Origin: Muricea muricata
Taxonomy: Eukaryota > Cnidaria > Anthozoa > Malacalcyonacea > Plexauridae
NCBI GenBank assembly: GCA_963855995.1
Contig: OY979717.1
Coordinates: 36,165,497 to 36,229,496 of the forward strand
DNA: 64,000 nt
Direction of reading: 5' to 3'
In this document: positions 57,142 through 64,000 of the stretch, in pieces
Layout: every line of letters begins with the position of its first letter
Position numbering within the stretch: the stretch's first letter is position 1
Notes under the pieces: generated by a model
Database searches by the model: none
What the model was told of the DNA's origin: nothing
What the model saw: the letters and a program-made list of their open reading frames with translations, nothing else
Translations under genes and position numbers: made by a program

Positions 57142-59009
57142 ATGCGGCATTGCGTCTCGTTCCCCGTATGACAAGACAGAGCTAATTCGACCCAGCCTCA
57201 TTTTCCCCGGCCATGATTTCAAAAAAGCCATTTTCGGGCGTGTTTGAAGCCAATATCTCTGGAAGTGTTTATCCGTTTGACGAATGGTATATATCATTCG
57301 AATCATCTTGTCAGGGCAAATTTTTGAAAAAAATGGTGATGGTGTCATATGCACTTTAAGTCGAATTCTCACCTGTTTTTATGTATCCAAACTTTTCTCT
57401 TACACTTAAAATGCATACTTCTAATGCTTACTATTAATTCTTTTAATTTTTGGAATTGGGTTGCAGTAGCGATGGGGAATGCGTGTTTATCAGTTGTGAG
57501 TGACTGTTCGATAGTAAAGAAGGTGAGGGTAACCAATGGAATTTAGGATCTTAGAACTGAGGAAGACAGCTTAGAACTAAGGCAAGAAGACAGATGGTCG
57601 GATCAGTTGGGAAGGGTAGGACACATGTCATTTGTGAATCAAAGTACTTGACTCACTAACATTGGTTCTTTAAATTTGTCAGGCATGCGAGGCTGCTTCC
57701 TAGGAAAGATCAAATTAGCAATTTACATTAGCGTTTACAATGTTGGCTCGCTCTTCGCCCCGCTAAATCGGCCCGCTGGCATTGAGGAGCTGGCCGAGGT
57801 AGGAGAATTTTTTATTCAATTTCTAATTACTTCCAATTGAAGTTCAAAGGCAGCAAAAAATGAAATTGGATTTGCAGAACATGATTAATTACAATGGTAA
57901 ATTGGTCCTTTTGTGCACCAAATTTTAAATATTTAGTGAAGTAAGTAAGGCACACCAAAATTTGATGTTTTAAATATTTTAAAGCCCATGAGATTAAAAT
58001 CAAATTGTTTGGGAAGAAAACTGCCATTTCCAATATTATCAATGTCCTATTAATGTTGACAATAACATCCATGACATAGCAGTTCCATTGGCCTTCATTG
58101 GGTTTTGTGACACCAGGATATATGCCACGCGTCATGTGACAAGAGAGTCACCCAAACTATATTCAAAGCATTTTAATTCAAAACAAGACGCCTGCTAAGG
58201 CGTTCACTCCGCCTGCCCAAACGAAAATGGGCGCAAGTCTGTAACTAGAGCGTTCATTGGGGATAGGGTATATTCACTTATTTCTGTTCTGCCCAACGAA
58301 CTCCTTTTTAAATCAGTTATTATTGGGGTACCCTTCAAGGCATTTTATGACATTGCTAGCACATCTTATGTAATCATTAAGATGACCAAAAATCAATGTC
58401 TGAGTGACCTGCCAGGCACTCTGCCCAGAGTCCAAGTAAGATTGCATTTTTCAGAATTTAATTTAAATTAAGGACTTTCATAGTACATATATTAAACAAG
58501 ATTCTTTTGTCATAATACCACCAACATATGGCTGTTTTACTTTTGGGTAGTTGGAAGTAAAGAGAATTTTACTAGAAGTGTACACAATACTTAAATATAT
58601 TAACCTGATAGCATCATTTGAGCCAATTCTGTAGCACACTGCCTGAAGTCTCCACAACATAATTTGTTGGGAACTTTAGACTAACATATGTATTTCTGGA
58701 ATTGGAATGTAAAATGTCTCTTACCTTTTATAAATGTATGAGATCCCACAGGAAAATAAATCATTTTGCATGAAATATCAGCATCAACATAGGTAGAAAT
58801 AGAAAACCAAGGAAAGAAATCACAACGAATACTTCGTGATTAGAATTACGAACACATTTCGTAGACTCACTTCTTGATCATGGAATAATGGAGAGTCTCA
58901 AAATTTGCCTTTTTAAAACATTTCTGGAGCAATGTTTTGAAAGAACATTCCTGCCCCTTTTTGTTCATTACTACGTGTTAAAAATTGTGTTTTGCATATA
59001 GATATTTCA
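57142..59009. other. Intergenic, no supported gene
   Basis: A short possible + strand exon around 57745-57800 ends at GAG|GTAGGA but has no recognised partner. At 58190-58235 a GCCTGC...CTCCGCCTGCC stretch recalls the CTCCGCCT words at 59655. Otherwise nothing. Confidence 0.3.
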
Positions 59010-59569
59010 GTAGAATTTGCATTTGATTCTTGTGTATAAATTTCTTAGAAGTGGAAACACAACAGAAAATGACGGAAACACGCTCTCAAAACTTAACCGC
59101 GATACATCGCTCCTCGCTAAAGTTTCGCGGTGGAATTTGTCGTTTTAAAATATTTTGCATGAGAATCTTTGCACGTAAAACCTTCTTGGGGTTTAGATGT
59201 TCTAGCATACGTGTTAAAATGCGTGTTTTGTTGACATATTCGGCTAGAAATTGAGTTTAAACGCCGTGTTTAGGTCGGCTCACGCGAATTTGCGTTTAAT
59301 TCTCGTGTAGAAATTTCTAAATTTCCTTAAAAGTAGGAATACAACAGAAAATGACGGAAACACGCTCTCAAAACTTCCCCGCGATACATCGCTCCTCGCT
59401 AAAGTTTCGCGGTTGAATTTGTCGTTTTAAAACACTCTGCATGAGAATCTTTGCACGTAAAACCTTCTTGCCGTTTAGATGTTCTAGCATACATGTTAAA
59501 ATGCGTGTTTTGTTGACATATTCCGCTTGAAATTGAGTTTAAACGCCGTGTTTAGGTCGGCTCACGCGG
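59010..59569. repeat. Tandem duplication, ~282-bp unit x2
   Basis: Anchors AACAGAAAATGACGGAAACA (59061 and 59343) and GGTCGGCTCACGCG (59273 and 59555) give the period. The copies differ at a modest number of sites and by a small indel near the start. Confidence 0.9.
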
Positions 59570-59628
59570 CTTGTGCCCAGCGGTATCACCCATGAGCGGC
59601 GGCACCGACTTCTGACACCGAAAAAAAA

Positions 59629-59754
59629 TAAAACAGAAACGGGGCGAATTTAAAACTCCGCCTCGCCTACGGCAGGCGGAGTAATAAGAAAAAGAAAAAA
59701 ACAGAAACGGGGCAAATTTAAAACTCCGCCTCGCCTACTGCAGGTGGAGTAATA
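59629..59754. repeat. Duplicated CTCCGCCT hairpin unit
   Basis: AAAACAGAAACGGGGC.AATT followed by ACTCCGCCTCGCCTAC and GCAGG.GGAGTAATAA occurs twice (from 59629 and 59698). Each copy can form a 9-bp stem, ACTCCGCCT with AGGCGGAGT (one mismatch in copy 2). Confidence 0.85.
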
Positions 59755-61880
59755 AAACATGAAAATATTAAGACCTTCTATTTCATCAGTGTCTACTGCA
59801 TTTTGGTTGATGATGTGGATAAGCAATTATGGAACTTTTAATGCACGGCCGATCTACAAAAAGTGCAAAAATATAAGATAAGCAACTAAAAATTTGACCA
59901 GACATTTTCTAAATTTCGCTTCGATGCGGGGGAAATAAATATTACTTAGCTTCACCACAAGGGCAAGACATACAGCACCTCATGCACGAGGGCAGCGCGG
60001 GTGGGGGGATGAGGACAGACCACAATAACCGTCAATGTTTAACATGATTCCAAATAAACTGTAGGGATACTCAGTAGGGCAACTTATCCTCCGGTCCGCC
60101 AAAAAATACATTTGACAGGTGGAACCCAAATGATGAACATCCGCATTAGAAACTAGGCCACTTCTTTGGATATTGGGAAAGAAAATAAGAAATATTAAAA
60201 TGTAGAGCTTCCACTTCAAGAAAATACTTTATCGTAGTAAAAAATAAAACATTAATTATGCAAAATGAATATGATATTAAGTTTGTGGTTTTTGTGGTTG
60301 CTTGTTAGGTTTACTCTTTTTCTTCGGAAAATGCCTTTTTGTGCGGGTAAAATAGCAAACTTAAGCGTTTTCAAAATGCTCTACAATGCAAAAAATTCGT
60401 ACACTATGCTTACATGTATCTGCACATGTACATGAGCAGTAAGACGTCTGGAAATGGGCATAATGTGACAGCGTTGCAACGGCACAAATGAGTTTTGAGA
60501 CAAATAATTATAAAATCAATACAAAATACCCTGGTATCAAGTCTGCTTAAAAAAAGTTGCGGATAAATACTATTTCAGTCGCTGTTGATGTTCAGTCTAA
60601 TCGGCGTACACTTGCGAAATAGTCGCCGTGTTGGTATTATCACTTCCGTTCAGACTGCAGAGTATGGCAGTTTTCCATGAGATCTTGGGTGCATAGAAAC
60701 CAATAATCATTAGTGCATAAGCGAAAAAAAATTACAAAATGTGGAAAATAAAAACAATGAACATTAGGGCTTTGAGGGCAGATTAAAGGGCAAAATCTGA
60801 AAAGGAAGGTCCAAGATGCCAAATGCATTGGTAGAAACATGTACAGCAGAAACTTCAATGGGGAATGGGGAGGGGGGCGTGGCTATGCAGCAGTTTAATG
60901 CAAAGATCTCCTTATGGATGAACATGGATGATATGATATGGTATGGGCAGGGTCACAAACTATAAACTTAAGGTTCTGTGCCTTGAGTTAGGAATCATCA
61001 GAATCCACTATTAAATAACTTATTTGGTTCTGTCATATAAATTATGCAGTTAAACTGTAGCATACATTACAGCTCAAAAATACATAAATTTCGCTATCAT
61101 TTTCATGCTTTATTTATTGACAAGACCTTTTAGTTTTCCTACTACCAAACATGAAGACTAACAGTAGATTATCTAAACTACAGTTTTTACTAAGACTAAA
61201 GACCATGGTTTCATATGTGCGAAATAGTTGACCTGATCCAAGGACGTCAGGCACATAAGCCTCATTAAAACCACTAACATGACGAAATACAGAGAATCAG
61301 TATGTCCTTATTGGGTCTTACTACATCACCTATATGTAAAACATAGCTCGACAGAAAATAGTAAGATTTGATTGGCTGTTGCATTAGCTGCCTCATATGC
61401 TTAGTATGTTGTCCAGAGTCAATCCTTTTCTAGTTTGCATGGTCAGTGCATGCAAATGTTACAATGTGAAAAAAGTCATTTTGACAGATTAAGCTCTTAT
61501 AAACTCACTGTAATCTAGTACTCTATGGTATTTTTGTTTAATCCTCACTATTACTACAGTGGACAATTGGTAGACAAACATACTCTAGGCATGTTTCTCA
61601 ACACTGCAGACAAACCAAATTAACTATGTGTGTAATTTGGCTTGCACAACTGAAGAAAACTAATCACCCGTGCATCACAAATTTTCAGCTGCTGAATTAC
61701 AGAGTTTGAATGTTTTGTTTCTTAGTCCGAGTGATATATTTCAGGTGTCATTTTGCATTTATGAAGCTACTATTAATGCCACCATCACAGAATTTATGGC
61801 TCGATCACGCATGTGATGAAATGTACCATGTTGAGCATGGTTATTTCTAGCATGGTTAGCTGGTTTTAATTATTTTATAG
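59755..61880. other. Intergenic, no gene seen
   Basis: AT-rich. Several short open frames on the - strand without recognisable domains. Confidence 0.35.
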
Positions 61881-62242
61881 GTCAGTATAATCTGCAGGCT
61901 GCGGACCGGAGTAAATATGGAATATGTATGCTTTAGAGCAACGTAATATCCGACATATTGCATAATATTTGTTCTCTTTTGACGAATTTTAACAGAGAAC
62001 GAATATCATGCAGTATATACAAAAACAAAATTACATCGCTCTGTACATGCTGTATGATACTCACTCTTTGTTGAAATTCTTCAACAGAGAACCAATATTA
62101 TGCAGCATATATAATATTATGTTGCTCTAAAATATAAGTATCTCATATTTATTCCAGTCTGCATTTTATCCCCAGTCTGCGTTTTTAACCGTTCAGTCTG
62201 CATTTTATTATCAGTCCGGTTCAGTCCGTAGATTATACTGAC
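61881..62242. mobile_element. Foldback MITE (362 bp)
   Basis: GTCAGTATAATCTGCAGGCT at the left pairs with AGTCCGTAGATTATACTGAC at the right. Inner pairs include AGAGCAACGTAATAT / ATATTATGTTGCTCT. The right arm carries an extra tandem set of CAGTCTGCATTTTAT words (62155-62215). Confidence 0.8.
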
Positions 62243-62707
62243 TGATTATTCTATCAAATTTGGCAAAAAGTGTTGCTTTCATTTTCTTCATTCTTTACCC
62301 TGAATGAGTTGGAACATTAAATTCTGTATGTGCTTGCTTATACAGCTTTTGATTATCTATTGTTATTTAGCTGATGGTCCATGTTAACTGATTTGTCCAC
62401 ACAATGTTTGAACAATAATAATGTACGTCCAGTTGACGTGATAGGTCTTCTAAATCAAGTGCATGCATCAAAGATACCCATCATCAGTATTTATTTTTCA
62501 CATTGGTCGATTTCTTTTGTTCTTTAGAGTAAAATGTATTTAATATCCCCTGTCAGTCAAGTGTTTGAAAAGCTGGGAGCGGTTTTTGATTTCAACGGAA
62601 GAACGGGGCTAAAAACAATGCCAAATTCAAAGGCAAAACAATTAATAAATTAATAATCCCCTGTAATATCCCTGTAATGTTCCCCTCTGGCATTCTTCTC
62701 TTATGCC

Positions 62708-62995
62708 CTAAAAGCACAAAAAATTAAAAAAACAAAATCGACCAGCCTTGCAATAGTGTTTAGTGGTTATCCGTTCGTTATTTCTCGCTAACACCTCTCC
62801 ATCATTTAGGGCCACGACTCCTGTCTTAAAACTTGTCTGTTCGTCGTCTTTGTCCTGAGCTTGCTTTTTGCTTTCGTTCTTATCATCAAACTTTTTCACT
62901 GCATTGCCGAGAATCTCATTTAATTCAATTGTTGGAAATTCAACGCCACTAAATGTATTTTGGGTGATATAAAAGTCTTCGTCCGACTCACTCAT
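62708..62995 (-). CDS. Acidic N-terminal ORF, unknown function
   Basis: ATG at 62995 (context AGGGATGA) opens MSESDEDFYITQNTFSGVEF and continues with an ELNEILGNAV helix and a highly charged Lys/Asp/Glu stretch for 95 codons. Starts of the form M-S-x-S-D-E-D-F-x-x-T-Q occur in some cnidarian tyrosine-recombinase-like proteins, but the match is too short to assign. A possible donor (GAG|GTGTTA, about 62795) could make this a first exon. Otherwise the frame stops at 62708. The sequence to its right has no recognised promoter. Confidence 0.4.
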   Translation of the reverse strand: MSESDEDFYITQNTFSGVEFPTIELNEILGNAVKKFDDKNESKKQAQDKDDEQTSFKTGVVALNDGEVLARNNERITTKHYCKAGRFCFFNFLCF

Positions 62996-63501
62996 CCCTT
63001 CCGCGTATAACTATCTACCATTGCAAACACAACAAACACATGCAGTGTTTTACAATTCAAATTATAACCTTCTGATTTAAAACTTCATGGTGCGTAATTT
63101 GTCCATTGTTCCATTATTTCACTTGGTTGTCGAGATATGGCCAATTAAGAAGCACTAATATAAACAATAGTACGCCAAACTGGTCATGCTTTGTCTTTTT
63201 TCTTTCTAAAACAAAAGCTATCATTACTTGGGACTCGTTCTATTAAATGCCTTTTATAACAATTTATTTCTATTATGCGTCCTTAATTAATCAACCTCGC
63301 CAATGTGAAAAATAAGTACGTAATTTTGAGGCACCTCGGGAATATGTGTTCATTGTATAAATCTCATATCCTCTCGTTGCCTCAAAATAACCTATAATAT
63401 TGTACAAGAATTTACTGATTACTATTTACAAGAAAGCACATGTTCAGCTTGGTCGCAATTGGTCCTTCTATGCACCTTGTCATTACATATTCATTTCATT
63501 T
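62996..63501. other. Intergenic, no gene seen
   Basis: Would hold the promoter of the - strand ORF if that is real. No specific motif supported. Confidence 0.3.
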
Positions 63502-63659
63502 TGACCTGCATCTAAGGATGTAAAATAACGATCTTATGTTCCGTTTTACAAATTTGCATACGTTGAAATCTCAAACTTGATTAAGTTTGAGATTTCAACG
63601 TATGCAAATTTGTAGAACGGAACATAAGATCGTTATTTTACATCCTTAGTTGCAGGTCA
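63502..63659. mobile_element. Nearly perfect 158-bp hairpin MITE
   Basis: Two arms of about 77 bp, starting TGACCTGCATCTAAGGATGT, match almost without mismatch around the centre CTTGATTAAG. Few differences are visible (an extra or changed base near TTTTACAAA / TTTGTAGAA and near GCATCTAAGG / CCTTAGTTGC). No coding sequence. Confidence 0.88.
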
Positions 63660-64000
63660 ATATGTAAATACAAACTTGTACGTTCAAATATTTCGCTAAA
63701 TTCAGCCTGATTGACCACAAAACTCATCGATATCAGAGATCAAGAACAAGTGATAGAAAACAGAGCATATTACCTTAAAATAAAGCCAGGATTTCCTCAA
63801 TATCTTGAAGGTTTCAGAGCTTCGTTCTTTCCAAAGTGCGGAGGAAAAGTTGTATCTTCGCAACTTCTGACTCCCAGCGAGCAAAACCCGACACTGGGTC
63901 GAGGAATTCCGAGGAACTGAAAAGGAGAGAAAATACCCCAGAGGGAGGATTAACAGGGGGTCTGGTGGTGGAATGAATCACAGTAAATCACTGATTTTAA
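63660..64000. other. Window end, no supported gene
   Basis: Opposed open frames of 60-69 codons overlap here; neither has a recognisable domain or splice support. Confidence 0.3.

Noticed and set aside
57031..57372. 113-codon - strand frame
   Set aside because: It runs across the right inverted end and TSD of the 55153-57132 element, so it is a chance frame.

Overview
The window is AT-rich, intron-bearing eukaryotic DNA dominated by decayed transposable elements. It looks like an invertebrate animal, most probably a cnidarian or another early-branching metazoan. The reasons are a metazoan-type receptor tyrosine kinase split by GT-AG introns and a mix of Penelope-like, CR1/L2-like LINE, PIF/Harbinger, hAT, Mutator-like, Tc1/mariner, Polinton and Rep/SF3 sequences. 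The species cannot be named from the sequence. No bacterial-style operons, CRISPR arrays or rRNA genes are visible.

Layout. 0-8 kb: the 3' half of a tyrosine kinase gene on the + strand. Seven exons (68-7316) join in phase, and several catalytic-core residues are substituted, so it reads as a pseudokinase; a 1.3-kb foldback element sits in its second intron. 8.7-15.2 kb: a deleted LINE (- strand), a Harbinger derivative with a TAA target duplication, a long AT microsatellite and a 5'-truncated Penelope-like element. 16.7-22.6 kb: a nested transposon stack. The outer element has 9-bp target duplications and holds two hAT-type insertions with exact 8-bp duplications; the larger of these carries a zinc-finger-like ORF of about 370-426 aa. 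A RecQ-like helicase fragment lies near the right end. 24.4-30.2 kb: a second broken LINE and two Penelope-like relics with hammerhead-like motifs. 31.2-33.9 kb: relics of Polinton/adintovirus-like virion genes. 34-36.5 kb: a Harbinger element. 37-39.7 kb: tandem duplications and a TA-flanked MITE. 41.7-42.4 kb: a ZAD-like Cys exon facing a second RecQ-like fragment. 43.9-45.7 kb: a 1.7-kb palindrome.

48-53 kb is the most unusual part. A degenerate replication initiator (HUH endonuclease plus SF3 helicase) is followed by sixteen copies of an 11-bp repeat, arranged 6+2 forward then 2+6 reverse around one centre. This looks like a Rep-binding iteron array or origin. A Tc1/mariner-type transposase pseudogene lies next to it, and the segment is bracketed by two nearly identical direct MITE copies. 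53.5-64 kb: the first exon of a ZSWIM1/3-like gene, a second 9-bp-duplication element of about 2 kb, tandem repeats, an acidic ORF and a nearly perfect 158-bp hairpin.

Probably only the kinase, the ZSWIM-like exon and perhaps the 62.7-63.0 kb ORF are host genes. Nearly every other coding trace belongs to a mobile element and carries frameshifts, stops or deletions.
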